A DNA stretch of 64,000 nucleotides, from positions 58,292 through 122,291 of the forward strand of contig CAVQYV010000007.1 of the NCBI GenBank assembly GCA_963718295.1, in the 5' to 3' direction. Source of the stretch: CAVQYV01 sp963718295 [NCBI: uncultured Methylomirabilota bacterium]. Lineage in GTDB: Bacteria > Methylomirabilota > Methylomirabilia > CAVQYV01. The notes beneath the pieces are model-generated. The model was not told the DNA's origin and made no database searches. It saw only the letters and a program-made list of their open reading frames with translations. Shown here piece after piece: positions 29,623 to 39,210 of this stretch (the stretch's first letter is position 1; the number at the start of each line of letters is the position of its first letter). A program made the position numbers and the translations under genes.

Positions 29623-29809
29623 GCTAATCATCGCCAAAGAGGCGAAGATATGCTTCGCGCTGATGGGGACTTGGCTGCCTGAAGCAGGCCCTTCGTCAGC
29701 TTTTTTTTCGTCTGCCGGAGGAAACGAAAAGTCGCCGGGCAGCTGGTTCATGAGAAGGCTTGTGCTTCGAGAATTGGAAGGTAGATCTTCGTTCGTTGCA
29801 GTCGGGTAA

Positions 29810-30748
<939 letters not shown>

Positions 30749-30806
30749 GGGGTCCCGGGCCACAGTGGAAGCAGAAGTGACAGTGAAATGAGAGGAGGGT
30801 AGGGCC

Positions 30807-31463
30807 ATGAAGATTCGGTGGATAGGTCATGCCAGTTTCCTTCTCACATCATCGGACGGGACGAAGGTGCTCACGGATCCCTACGAGCCGGGGGGATTTG
30901 GCGGCGCCGTGGGCTACAAGGGGATTGAAGAGCGGGTGGACCTGGTTACGGTGAGCCATGATCATGCGGATCACAATTATGTGAAGGGATTGAAGGGCAA
31001 CCCCCAGCTGATCTCGAGGCCGGGAACCCAAGAGGTGAGAGGAATCCGGTTTTCCGGGGTGGCGAGTTTTCACGACCAGAACCAGGGCAAAGACCGGGGT
31101 AGCAATATCATTTATCGTTGGGAAATGGATGGGATCTCGATCTGTCATCTGGGTGATCTGGGCCAGGGCCTTTCTGCATCCCAAATCGTGGAGATCGGCA
31201 GGGTGGATATCCTGTTGGTTCCGGTGGGAGGGCATTTCACCATTGACGCGGTGGAGGCGTCGACCATCGTAAGTCAATTGAAGCCATCTCTGGTCATCCC
31301 CATGCATTTCAAGACGGAGGTGCTCGATTTTCCGATCGCCAAAGTGGAGGAATTCACCCGGGGGCAGAAGAAAGTGAAATCACTGGGGTCCTCAGAGTTC
31401 GAGATCACCAAGGAATCCCTGCCCAGGGAAACCGAGATCTGGGTGCTCCAGTATGGGGCGTAG
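30807..31463 (+). CDS. MBL-fold metal-dependent hydrolase (UPF0173-like)
   Basis: A 218-residue metallo-beta-lactamase-fold protein opening with MKIRWIGHASFLLT and carrying the metal motif SHDHADHNY near residue 51. Further ligands are in HLGDLGQ and PMHFKTE. The fold resembles UlaG/YtkL-like hydrolases and the substrate is unknown. It lies between mdh and fumA in the same direction, so it is probably co-transcribed, but no metabolic link is evident. Confidence 0.75.
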   Translation: MKIRWIGHASFLLTSSDGTKVLTDPYEPGGFGGAVGYKGIEERVDLVTVSHDHADHNYVKGLKGNPQLISRPGTQEVRGIRFSGVASFHDQNQGKDRGSNIIYRWEMDGISICHLGDLGQGLSASQIVEIGRVDILLVPVGGHFTIDAVEASTIVSQLKPSLVIPMHFKTEVLDFPIAKVEEFTRGQKKVKSLGSSEFEITKESLPRETEIWVLQYGA

Positions 31464-31507
31464 CCGAGAACCTGGTGGATCGAGATGATGGAGGGTGAGA
31501 CAAGCTC

Positions 31508-32350
31508 ATGAGAGAGGTCCATACGGATCAGATCGTCCAGGCTGTGACAGAGATGTGCATAGAGGCCAACTATTATCTGGGCCCAGATGTGATGGGGGCC
31601 TTCGAAGAGGCCTTAAAGGCGGAGGAATCTCCCATTGGCCGGGACATCCTGTCTCAGCTGATCGAAAATGCCAATATTGCCCGACAGGAGAGGGTCCCTA
31701 TGTGTCAGGACTGTGGGGTGGCCACGGTGTTCGCCGAGATTGGGCAAGATCTCCATATTACAGGTGGTTACTGGCTCGATGCGGTGAATGAGGGGGTGCG
31801 GCGGGGCTACCGGGATGGCTATCTCCGCAATTCCATGCTCAATGATCCCATTCATCGGGTGAATACCAGAGATAATACCCCCGCCGTGGTGCATCTGGAA
31901 ATGGTGCCCGGCGACCGGCTGAAATTGATGGTGGCCCCCAAGGGAGGGGGCGCCGAGAACATGATCCGGATGAAGATGCTAAAGCCGTCCGATGGGGTGG
32001 AAGGAATCAAACGGCTGGTTCTGGAGACGGTCTCCGAAGCCGGGAGCAATCCCTGTCCCCCCATCATCTTGGGAGTGGGGATTGGTGGCACCTTTGAAAA
32101 AACCGCCCTGATCTCGAAGAAGGCCCTCTTCCGTCCCCTGGGGGCGCCGCACCCGGATGCAGATATGGCCGCCCTGGAAAAGGACCTGCTCCAGGAGGTG
32201 AATGCTTTAGGGATTGGACCCATGGGAATGGGAGGGAAGGTGACCGCCCTGGCGGTTCATGTGGAGACCTTTGCCTGCCATATTGCCAGCCTGCCGGTGG
32301 CGGTGAGCATCAACTGTCACGCCCATCGCCACAAAGAGAGGGTCCTTTGA
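31508..32350 (+). CDS. fumA: Class I fumarate hydratase, alpha subunit
   Basis: A 280-residue subunit of the two-subunit, oxygen-sensitive iron-sulfur fumarase. MCQDCGVATVF, NPCPPIILGVGIGGT and NCHAHRH hold the three cluster Cys residues. It hydrates fumarate to malate with the beta subunit encoded 64 bases downstream. Two-subunit fumarases are typical of anaerobes and of reversible TCA segments. Confidence 0.93.
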   Translation: MREVHTDQIVQAVTEMCIEANYYLGPDVMGAFEEALKAEESPIGRDILSQLIENANIARQERVPMCQDCGVATVFAEIGQDLHITGGYWLDAVNEGVRRGYRDGYLRNSMLNDPIHRVNTRDNTPAVVHLEMVPGDRLKLMVAPKGGGAENMIRMKMLKPSDGVEGIKRLVLETVSEAGSNPCPPIILGVGIGGTFEKTALISKKALFRPLGAPHPDADMAALEKDLLQEVNALGIGPMGMGGKVTALAVHVETFACHIASLPVAVSINCHAHRHKERVL

Positions 32351-32414
32351 GGAACAGGGCCATGGGCAGGACAGATCGGACATCCGCAAGACCGATGGGA
32401 GGAGCGAGGAATCG

Positions 32415-32987
32415 ATGGGAGAGGTGAAAAGGATTTCGACCCCCTTTTTGGATGAAGTGGCCTCTTCACTTCGTTCGGGAGACAAGGTATTGATTTCGGG
32501 CTGGCTTTATACCGCCCGGGATGCCGCCCATAAAAGGTTGGATGACCTCATCCAGCAGGGCAAGGAGCTTCCCTTCGACATCCGAGGTCAGGTGGTCTAC
32601 TACGTGGGACCGAGCCCAGCGAAGCCAGGCCAAAGGATCGGCTCAGCGGGGCCCACCACCAGCTCCCGCATGGATGCCTATGCGCCGGCCCTCATCGCCA
32701 GGGGACTGAAGGGGATGATCGGAAAGGGAGCCCGATCTGCCGAGGTCATTCGGGCCATGGTCCAGTACCAGGCCTGTTATTTTGGAGCGGTGGGGGGGGC
32801 CGCGGCACTGCTGGCGCGCACCATCAAGGAGGTGGAGATGGTGGCCTATGAGGATCTGGGAACCGAGGCCATCCGGAGACTGAGGGTGGACGATTTTCCC
32901 GCCATTGTGATAAACGATGTATTGGGTAACGACCTCTATGTGGAGGGCGTCCGGGCCTATCGGCAGAAGGCTGCAAAGATAGGATAG
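32415..32987 (+). CDS. fumB: Class I fumarate hydratase, beta subunit
   Basis: A 190-residue C-terminal-domain fumarase subunit. The pattern KVLISGWLYTARDAAHKRL, YVGPSPAKPGQRIGSAGPTTSSRMD and GKGARSAEV is characteristic. It forms the active heteromer with the preceding alpha subunit. It is followed by sucC after 15 bases, supporting a single operon. Confidence 0.93.
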   Translation: MGEVKRISTPFLDEVASSLRSGDKVLISGWLYTARDAAHKRLDDLIQQGKELPFDIRGQVVYYVGPSPAKPGQRIGSAGPTTSSRMDAYAPALIARGLKGMIGKGARSAEVIRAMVQYQACYFGAVGGAAALLARTIKEVEMVAYEDLGTEAIRRLRVDDFPAIVINDVLGNDLYVEGVRAYRQKAAKIG

Positions 32988-33002
32988 AAAGATAGCGATA
33001 GG

Positions 33003-34178
33003 ATGAAGATCCACGAATATCAGGCTAAGAAGGTCCTCTCCGACTTCGGGGTTCCGATTCCGCAGGGAGGGGTAGCGGAGAGCCCCAAGGAAGCGGGGGA
33101 GATCTGCGCCCAGTTGGGCAAGCCGGTGGTGATCAAGGCTCAGATCCATGCCGGAGGAAGAGGGAAAGGAGGTGGGGTGAAAATCGCTTCCTCACCCGAG
33201 GAGGCCGAGCGAATTACATCCTCCATGTTGGGTATGCAACTGGTTACCCCCCAGACCCCACCCCAAGGGGTCAAAGTGAGAAAGGTCCTGGTGGAGGAAG
33301 GGGTCAAGATCCAAAAGGAGCTTTACCTCGGGGTGGTGATCGACCGCGCTGCCGCGATGCCGGTGATGATGACCAGCGAAAGCGGAGGGATGGAGATCGA
33401 AGAAGTGGCGGCTACTGCACCGGAAAAGATCCTCAAGATCCATGTGGAGCCGGGACTGGGTTTGTTGTCCTTCCAGGCCAGAAAGATCACCTTCGGCCTG
33501 GGATTGCCCCCCGCCTTGATTTCTGTCGGCACCCGTCTTTTGGACTCTCTTTTTCGTGCCTTTGCCGAAAAGGACTGTTCGCTGGCGGAGATTAACCCCC
33601 TGGTGATGGTGGAGGATGGGCGCCTCTTGGCCCTGGACGCCAAGATGAATTTTGACGATAATGCCCTCTTTCGCCATCCCGAAATCAGGGAGCTACGTGA
33701 CGTCGCGGAGGAGGATCCCCTGGAAGTGGAGGCGACAAGATATCAGATCAATTACATCAAGCTGGACGGAGCCATCGGCTGTATGGTGAATGGGGCCGGA
33801 TTGGCGATGGCCACCATGGATATCATCAAGCTGTGTGGGGGAGATCCGGCCAACTTCCTGGATGTAGGGGGAGGCGCCAGCGCAGAGCAGGTGGAGAACG
33901 CCTTCCGTATTCTTCTGTCAGACCCGAATGTGAAGGCAGTCCTGATCAACATCTTTGGGGGGATCCTGCGGTGCGACGTGCTAGCCCAAGGGCTTATTGA
34001 GGCCGCCTCCAAGTTAGAGGTCAAGGTGCCCGTTGTGATCAGATTGGAGGGGACCAACGTGGAGAAAGGAAGAAGCCTCCTGAGATCCTCGGGTCTCAAT
34101 TTCACGGTGGCCTCAGGGATGAGAGATGCCGCTGAAAAATCGGTCGCATTGGCACGAACACATAACGTGACTTGTTAA
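33003..34178 (+). CDS. sucC: Succinyl-CoA synthetase beta subunit (ADP-forming)
   Basis: A 391-residue ATP-grasp subunit opening with MKIHEYQAKKVLSDFGVPIP. VIKAQIHAGGRGKGGGVK binds nucleotide, and INIFGGILRCDVLAQG and GTNVEKG complete the CoA-ligase domain. With SucD it interconverts succinyl-CoA and succinate. In this operon it links the 2-oxoglutarate:ferredoxin oxidoreductase to succinate. Confidence 0.96.
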   Translation: MKIHEYQAKKVLSDFGVPIPQGGVAESPKEAGEICAQLGKPVVIKAQIHAGGRGKGGGVKIASSPEEAERITSSMLGMQLVTPQTPPQGVKVRKVLVEEGVKIQKELYLGVVIDRAAAMPVMMTSESGGMEIEEVAATAPEKILKIHVEPGLGLLSFQARKITFGLGLPPALISVGTRLLDSLFRAFAEKDCSLAEINPLVMVEDGRLLALDAKMNFDDNALFRHPEIRELRDVAEEDPLEVEATRYQINYIKLDGAIGCMVNGAGLAMATMDIIKLCGGDPANFLDVGGGASAEQVENAFRILLSDPNVKAVLINIFGGILRCDVLAQGLIEAASKLEVKVPVVIRLEGTNVEKGRSLLRSSGLNFTVASGMRDAAEKSVALARTHNVTC

Positions 34179-34192
34179 GGACATATTAATAA

Positions 34193-35080
34193 ATGTCTAT
34201 TATTATTGATGAGACGACTGCATTGCTGGTACAGGGCATCACTGGCCGGGAGGGGACTTTCCACACCCGCCAGGCGGTGGAATACGGCACCCGAGTGGTG
34301 GCGGGCGTGACCCCAGGCAAGGGTGGCGAGTTGGTAGACGGGATTCCCGTCTACGACACCGTGATGGAGGCAGTCCGCCAGAAACAGCCGAATGCCTCGG
34401 TTATTTTCGTCCCTCCCGCCTTCGCTGCCGATGCAATTATGGAGGCAGCGGATGCCGGAATCCCATGGGTGGTCTGCATCAGTGAGGGGATACCAACCCT
34501 GGATATGGTACGGGTGGTGCCCTTCCTCAAGTCCAAGGGGTGCCGCCTGATAGGCCCCAATTGTCCCGGAATCATTTCTCCGGGTAAGGCGAAGATCGGA
34601 ATCATGCCCGGCCGCATCCACCGAGCGGGCCCGGTAGGGGTGATCTCCCGCAGTGGGACTCTAACGTACGAAGTCGTCTTCCAGCTCACCGAGCGGGGAA
34701 TCGGACAGTCAACCTGTATCGGCATCGGAGGAGACCCGATCATCGGCACCCACTTCGTTGATTGCCTGCGGCTTTTTGAGGCCGATTCCGAGACCGAGGC
34801 AGTGGTATTGATCGGGGAGATCGGGGGATCCGCGGAGGAAGAGGCTGCGTCCTTTGTAAGGGACCACATGAAAAAACCGGTCATTGGTTTCGTGGCGGGG
34901 ACCACCGCGCCGCCGGGACGAAGGATGGGGCATGCAGGGGCCATTATCTCCGGGGGAAAAGGTACTGCAGCCGAGAAGATCGCTTCCTGGGATAGGGCGG
35001 GTATCACGGTGTGCAAAAGCCCAGCGGAGATAGGGGCGACGGTGGAGAAGGCCATGGCAAATAGGCGATTACAGGCGTAG
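34193..35080 (+). CDS. sucD: Succinyl-CoA synthetase alpha subunit
   Basis: A 295-residue subunit with the CoA-binding Rossmann domain ([15 protein letters not shown]), [11 protein letters not shown] and the phospho-histidine in [21 protein letters not shown]. It lies 14 bases after sucC. Start ATG 34193 gives the usual MSIIIDETT opening. Confidence 0.96.
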   Translation: MSIIIDETTALLVQGITGREGTFHTRQAVEYGTRVVAGVTPGKGGELVDGIPVYDTVMEAVRQKQPNASVIFVPPAFAADAIMEAADAGIPWVVCISEGIPTLDMVRVVPFLKSKGCRLIGPNCPGIISPGKAKIGIMPGRIHRAGPVGVISRSGTLTYEVVFQLTERGIGQSTCIGIGGDPIIGTHFVDCLRLFEADSETEAVVLIGEIGGSAEEEAASFVRDHMKKPVIGFVAGTTAPPGRRMGHAGAIISGGKGTAAEKIASWDRAGITVCKSPAEIGATVEKAMANRRLQA

Positions 35081-35096
35081 GAGGTCATGGGTCTTG

Positions 35097-35321
35097 ATGG
35101 AGTCCGGCAAGGAGCACATCCGTCGGTATAGCAACGGCAAGGTCGCGGTCGAGATCAACGAGGAGTGGTGCAAAGGCTGCGCCATCTGTGTGGAATTTTG
35201 TCCCAAGAGGGTCCTGGTCATGAATCGAAGAGGGAAGCCGGAAGTGGAAGATTTGGAGGCTTGCACCAAGTGCCAGCTCTGTGATCTCCGGTGTCCCGAT
35301 TTTGCCATCATTGTGGAGTGA
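35097..35321 (+). CDS. korD: 2-oxoglutarate:ferredoxin oxidoreductase delta subunit (2[4Fe-4S] ferredoxin)
   Basis: A 74-residue ferredoxin with two cluster motifs, CKGCAICVEFCPK and CTKCQLCDLRCPD. It passes electrons from the thiamine-diphosphate centre of KorAB to free ferredoxin. ATG 35097 is taken as start, with in-frame TTG 35094 better spaced from GGAGG. It heads the korDABC block. Confidence 0.92.
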   Translation: MESGKEHIRRYSNGKVAVEINEEWCKGCAICVEFCPKRVLVMNRRGKPEVEDLEACTKCQLCDLRCPDFAIIVE

Positions 35322-35364
35322 GGTCTATGGGGAAGTCGCCAATCCTGAGACGGAAAGGGGAAAG

Positions 35365-36525
35365 GTGAAAGCACAGTTCTTGGAAAAAAAGAGAAGAGTG
35401 GTAAAACTACTCCAGGGCAATGAGGCCTGCGTGGAAGGGGCCATTGCCGCCGGGGCAAGATTCTTCGCGGGGTACCCGATCACTCCCTCTTCCGAGATCG
35501 CAGAGGGTTTGGCCGAGCGATTGCCGAAATCGGGAGGAAAGTTCATCCAGATGGAGGATGAGATCGGCGCGATGGCCGCGGTGATTGGCGCCTCCCTGGT
35601 GGGTTTGAAGTCGATCACCGCCACCTCGGGCCCGGGTTTTTCCCTGAAGTTGGAGAACATCGGCTTTGCTTACATGACTGAAGTCCCCTGCGTGGTGGTC
35701 AATGTGATGCGGGGAGGCCCCAGCACCGGCCTTCCCACTTCCCCCGGCCAGGCAGATGTGATGCAGGCCCGCTGGGGAACCCACGGAGATCATCCCACCA
35801 TTGCCCTGGCCCCCGCATCGGTGAGAGAGACCTTCGATGCGACGGTACTTTCCTTCAACTTGGCGGAACGCTTTCGGATGCCGGTCATTCTCCTCTTGGA
35901 TGAGATCGTGGGTCATATGCGGGAGAAGATAGAGATCCCCGATGCCTCCGAGATCGAGGTAGTGGATCGGAAGAAGCCTTCCGTTCCCCCGGAGGAATAC
36001 CTTCCTTACCAAAATGACCCTTCCGATGTCCCTCCCATGGCCAGTTTTGGAGAGGGATATCGCTATCATGTGACGGGGTTGAGTCACGACGAGAGGGGAT
36101 ACCCGACCTCCAAGCCCTCGGTGGTGGCCACCCAGCAAGCCCGGCTGATCCGGAAGATCGAGAGATATAAGAAGGAGATCATCCGATATGAAGAGATCGG
36201 CCTGGAGGATGCCGACGTGGCCATTTGTGCCTTTGGGTCCGTAGCCCGTTCGGCAAAGCTGGCCGTTAGAGAGGCTCGGGAAAAGGGCATACGGGCCGGA
36301 CTTCTGCGGCCTATTACCCTTTGGCCCTTTCCGGAGGAGGAGATGGAGAGAGTGGCCGCCCGAGTCAAATGGATCCTCGTGGCCGAGATGAATCTGGGGC
36401 AAATGGTCTATGAAGTGGAGCGGTGTGCCCATGGGAAGACGAAAATTGCGAGGGTGAACCGGGCGGATGGGGAGCCGATCAACCCCGGCCAGATCCTGGA
36501 CAGGATCATGGAGATGATGGGATGA
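35365..36525 (+). CDS. korA: 2-oxoglutarate:ferredoxin oxidoreductase alpha subunit
   Basis: A 386-residue subunit. GTG 35365 is chosen because AAGGGG lies just upstream and earlier in-frame codons fall inside korD. GNEACVEGAIAAGARFFAGYPITPSSE is the conserved pyrimidine-binding opening of 2-oxoacid:acceptor oxidoreductase alpha subunits. VATQQARLIRKIERYK and the following transketolase C-like domain complete it. The context with sucCD and fumAB supports 2-oxoglutarate rather than pyruvate as substrate. Confidence 0.92.
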   Translation: MKAQFLEKKRRVVKLLQGNEACVEGAIAAGARFFAGYPITPSSEIAEGLAERLPKSGGKFIQMEDEIGAMAAVIGASLVGLKSITATSGPGFSLKLENIGFAYMTEVPCVVVNVMRGGPSTGLPTSPGQADVMQARWGTHGDHPTIALAPASVRETFDATVLSFNLAERFRMPVILLLDEIVGHMREKIEIPDASEIEVVDRKKPSVPPEEYLPYQNDPSDVPPMASFGEGYRYHVTGLSHDERGYPTSKPSVVATQQARLIRKIERYKKEIIRYEEIGLEDADVAICAFGSVARSAKLAVREAREKGIRAGLLRPITLWPFPEEEMERVAARVKWILVAEMNLGQMVYEVERCAHGKTKIARVNRADGEPINPGQILDRIMEMMG

Positions 36526-37349
36526 CCTACTACCGGCAATACCTGCGTCTCGCCATGTGGCCCAATATCTGGTGTTCAGGATGCGGCAACGGGATCGTGC
36601 TCAAGGCCCTGCTGCGGGCCGTCGATCGACTACAACTTCGCAAGGATGATATCTGCATGGTCTCCGGGATCGGCTGCTCCAGCCGTCTGCCGGGCTATCT
36701 GGACTTCAACACCCTTCATACGACCCATGGCCGCGCCCTGGCGTTCGCTACGGGAGTCAAGCTGGCCAACCCGAAGTTGAAGGTGATCGTGATCAGCGGG
36801 GATGGGGATGCCCTGGCCATTGGAGGGAATCATTTCATCCATGCAGCTCGCCGTAATATCGACCTCACCTTGATCCTCTTCAACAATCTGATCTATGGGA
36901 TGACGGGAGGCCAGTATTCGCCCGCCACACCCCAGGGGCAATTTGCCAGCACTGCCCCTTACGGTCACATTGAAGCCCCCTTTGACCCTTGCAAGCTGGC
37001 TGAGGCCAGCGGTGCCAGCTTCGTGGCTCGGGGAACGGCCTATCATGCTACTCAGTTGGATAAGCTCATCGAGGAGGGGATTCAGAACCGGGGATTCTCC
37101 ATGATCGAGGTCATGGTGCAGTGTCCTACCATCTACGGACGGAGAAATCGATTGGGGGATGCCCTTTCGATGCTCAAGTGGCAAAAGGAGAACTCCATAG
37201 GGGTCAAGACGGCGGAGAAGCTGAGCCCAGAGGCCCTGACGGGAAAGATCGTCACCGGGGTCTTGTGCTCTGGAGAGAGGCCGGAATATTGCCAGGGATA
37301 CGAAGAACTGATTGCCCGGGCCCAAGGAAGAAAGGGCGTGAGCTCATGA
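36522..37349 (+). CDS. korB: 2-oxoglutarate:ferredoxin oxidoreductase beta subunit (ThDP-binding)
   Basis: A 275-residue subunit whose ATG overlaps the korA stop (ATGA). WCSGCGNGIVLKAL opens the domain, and VISGDGDALAIGGNHFIHAARRN is the thiamine-diphosphate motif (GDG followed by N). MTGGQYSPATP is typical of KorB/VorB proteins. It catalyses reversible decarboxylation of 2-oxoglutarate to succinyl-CoA with ferredoxin. Confidence 0.93.
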   Translation: MTYYRQYLRLAMWPNIWCSGCGNGIVLKALLRAVDRLQLRKDDICMVSGIGCSSRLPGYLDFNTLHTTHGRALAFATGVKLANPKLKVIVISGDGDALAIGGNHFIHAARRNIDLTLILFNNLIYGMTGGQYSPATPQGQFASTAPYGHIEAPFDPCKLAEASGASFVARGTAYHATQLDKLIEEGIQNRGFSMIEVMVQCPTIYGRRNRLGDALSMLKWQKENSIGVKTAEKLSPEALTGKIVTGVLCSGERPEYCQGYEELIARAQGRKGVSS

Positions 37350-37376
37350 GATCGAGGAGGATGGGGGGTCAGGTTG

Positions 37377-37937
37377 ATGGGACGACGGTATGAAGTCAGG
37401 TTGAGCGGCGAGGGGGGACAGGGTCTGATCCTGGCCGGAATCATTCTGGCAGAGGCGGCGGCGATCTATGACGAAAAGAATGCCATCCAGACCCAGTCCT
37501 ACGGTCCGGAGGCGCGCGGAGGGGCGTGTAAGTCGGAGGTGATCATCAGCGAGGATGAGATCGATTACCCCAAGGCGACCCAGATTGACTTATTGTTGGC
37601 CCTGACTCAAGAGGCCTGTGATAAGTATTCGGGGGAGATCAAAAAGGGCGGGATGTTGGTCGTGGATTCTTTCGCCGTGGAGCGGGCGCCGGAGGACGGG
37701 GTTCAGGTCTTTCGCTTGCCCATCATTGAGACCGCAAGAGATAAGATCGGCAAGCTGATTGTAGCCAATATTGTAGCCTTGGGGGCCATTGTCGGTCTCT
37801 CCGGAATTGTCACTCGGGACTCCATGGAGAAGGCCCTGCGGGCCAGAGTCCCCAGGGGGACGGAGGAGCTCAATATTCGCGCCCTGGCCGCTGGCTTCGA
37901 GTTAGTTGAGTCCGCAAAAGGACCCGAAGGGGTTTGA
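37377..37937 (+). CDS. korC: 2-oxoglutarate:ferredoxin oxidoreductase gamma subunit
   Basis: A 186-residue subunit starting at ATG 37377 (in-frame TTG 37374 also possible) with LSGEGGQGLILAGIILAEAA and QTQSYGPEARGGACKSEV, both characteristic of gamma subunits. It is the last recognised gene of the mdh-fum-suc-kor operon. Confidence 0.93.
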   Translation: MGRRYEVRLSGEGGQGLILAGIILAEAAAIYDEKNAIQTQSYGPEARGGACKSEVIISEDEIDYPKATQIDLLLALTQEACDKYSGEIKKGGMLVVDSFAVERAPEDGVQVFRLPIIETARDKIGKLIVANIVALGAIVGLSGIVTRDSMEKALRARVPRGTEELNIRALAAGFELVESAKGPEGV

Positions 37938-37968
37938 TTTCCCCCTCCCTTTCCTGACCTTCTTCGAT

Positions 37969-38751
37969 ATGGGCTGCTTCCTCAACCGGGACGCCCAGCA
38001 AAGGGAACCTTCAACGAAGAGCCCCTGGTATTCCTACATTCAAGCGAAATATCGGCTCCCCATGCTCCTCATCCTGGAAGAGATCTCTCGACTGCGGTCT
38101 CTTCAGGACACTTTCGTTGTGGTGGGCGGCCTGTCCCTCCTCATGTGGGGGAGGCTCGATCATCGCGTCATGTGGGACATCGATCTGCTCTTTCGAGACA
38201 AATTCTCGATCTTCAAGTTCCTCTCCGTAGCCAAGGGTCCCCAGCTCGATGTGGTCTCTATGGACGAGGGGTTTGCAGATTCAGAAACCATAGCCAGCTT
38301 TCACACCGCCTGGGGATTCGGGGCACGGTGGATCAATGTGGATTACCTGACTCGATCGAAGTGGTATTATTTCCACAAGGACATGGTCGATCGACGAGGC
38401 GATTTCCAGGAAGAGATAGAAATGGAGGGAAGGAAGATCTGCATCAGACTCCCTGTGGCCTACCCCTGGGATATATTTATTGAGAAATGCCTTTCTCCTC
38501 GCCTGGAGAATGACCTCTCCTCCTCCAATGATCTCAGCTACGACCTCCGGCATGTCTTCATCCTCTTCGATCAGGAGAAGGATAATCCGAAATTCTGGGA
38601 GTATGTGAAGAGGAAAGCGATGTATTTCTCCCACCTGCCGGAGCTGAGAGAGAGGCTCCTTTTGATCTTCCGTTCGAGGGAGAGACTGGGCTATGGGCAC
38701 GTCCCCATAGAGGACTCGCTGATCCGTTCGATCGAGAGCTGGAACCATTAG
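37969..38751 (+). CDS. Putative nucleotidyltransferase-fold protein
   Basis: A 260-residue protein from the proposed ATG 37969; an in-frame start at 37906 would overlap korC. FVVVGGLSLLMWGRLDHRVMWDIDLLF near residue 45 has the G-G then D-x-D layout of minimal nucleotidyltransferases and AbiEii-like proteins. The remainder is helical and not recognised. No antitoxin-like partner is adjacent. Being next to the foreign island, it may be part of a mobile-gene hotspot, but its base composition matches the host. Function is unknown. Confidence 0.5.
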   Translation: MGCFLNRDAQQREPSTKSPWYSYIQAKYRLPMLLILEEISRLRSLQDTFVVVGGLSLLMWGRLDHRVMWDIDLLFRDKFSIFKFLSVAKGPQLDVVSMDEGFADSETIASFHTAWGFGARWINVDYLTRSKWYYFHKDMVDRRGDFQEEIEMEGRKICIRLPVAYPWDIFIEKCLSPRLENDLSSSNDLSYDLRHVFILFDQEKDNPKFWEYVKRKAMYFSHLPELRERLLLIFRSRERLGYGHVPIEDSLIRSIESWNH

Positions 38752-38950
38752 CGCAGCCATCCGAGTACTCCCTTAGAGCTTCGTTTCATAAATGCTATAT
38801 CGTATTCTTTTCCGGAAACGGAGCATTCCCATTTGGGCTTGTGCCCCTATGGGGCTTCATCACGCTCCTTTGCGTCGCGTGATTCCGCTGAATCCCGCTC
38901 GTCGCAGTGCGCTACAGCGCACAAAGGGCGGGTTATTACTCGTTTCCGCC
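38752..38950. other. Left flank of the GC-rich island
   Basis: About 200 bases between the nucleotidyltransferase-like gene and the GC-rich repeats. Composition changes here from host-like (AT-containing near 38790) to strongly GC/CG-rich by about 38930, so the left junction probably lies inside. No attachment-site repeat was found with certainty. Confidence 0.4.
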
Positions 38951-39017
38951 CCGGGGAGGGGGGCTGCGCCCCCCCGGGAGGGGGGCTGCGCCCCCGGGAG
39001 GGGGGGTTGCTCCCGGT
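38951..39017. repeat. Three tandem GC-rich palindromic repeats of about 22 bases
   Basis: Three successive imperfect copies beginning CCGGGGAGG or CCGGGAGGG, each centred on GGGGGCTGCGCCCCC-like palindromes (the third varies as GTTGCTCCC). They lie downstream of the inovirus-type replication gene and may belong to its origin or intergenic region. Confidence 0.75.
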
Positions 39018-39038
39018 TTCGGGCGGTTTGCTCCCTGT

Positions 39039-39063
39039 GACATTTCGACCCCCTCGAAATGTC
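39039..39063. repeat. Perfect 10-bp inverted repeat in the GC-rich island
   Basis: GACATTTCGA and TCGAAATGTC are separated by CCCCC. It is AT-richer than its surroundings and lies about 150 bases beyond the stop of the rolling-circle replication gene, so a nicking or single-strand origin hairpin is a reasonable guess. Confidence 0.7.
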
Positions 39064-39210
39064 GCCCCGGAGGGTCTACGGGGCGCGAGGGGGGGCGCGG
39101 TGCGGGGGCGGGGGCGGTTCTCGCGCTCGAGCAACGGGGGCGCGTCAGGGGGCGCGCAGGACGGTTACGGGGCTTCGCCCCTTTCGGTCGCTGCGCGACC
39201 CCGGAGGGGG

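Noticed and set aside
29400-29809. Two small plus-strand frames before mdh
   Set aside because: No ribosome sites or similarity, and the second overlaps the mdh leader after its promoter.
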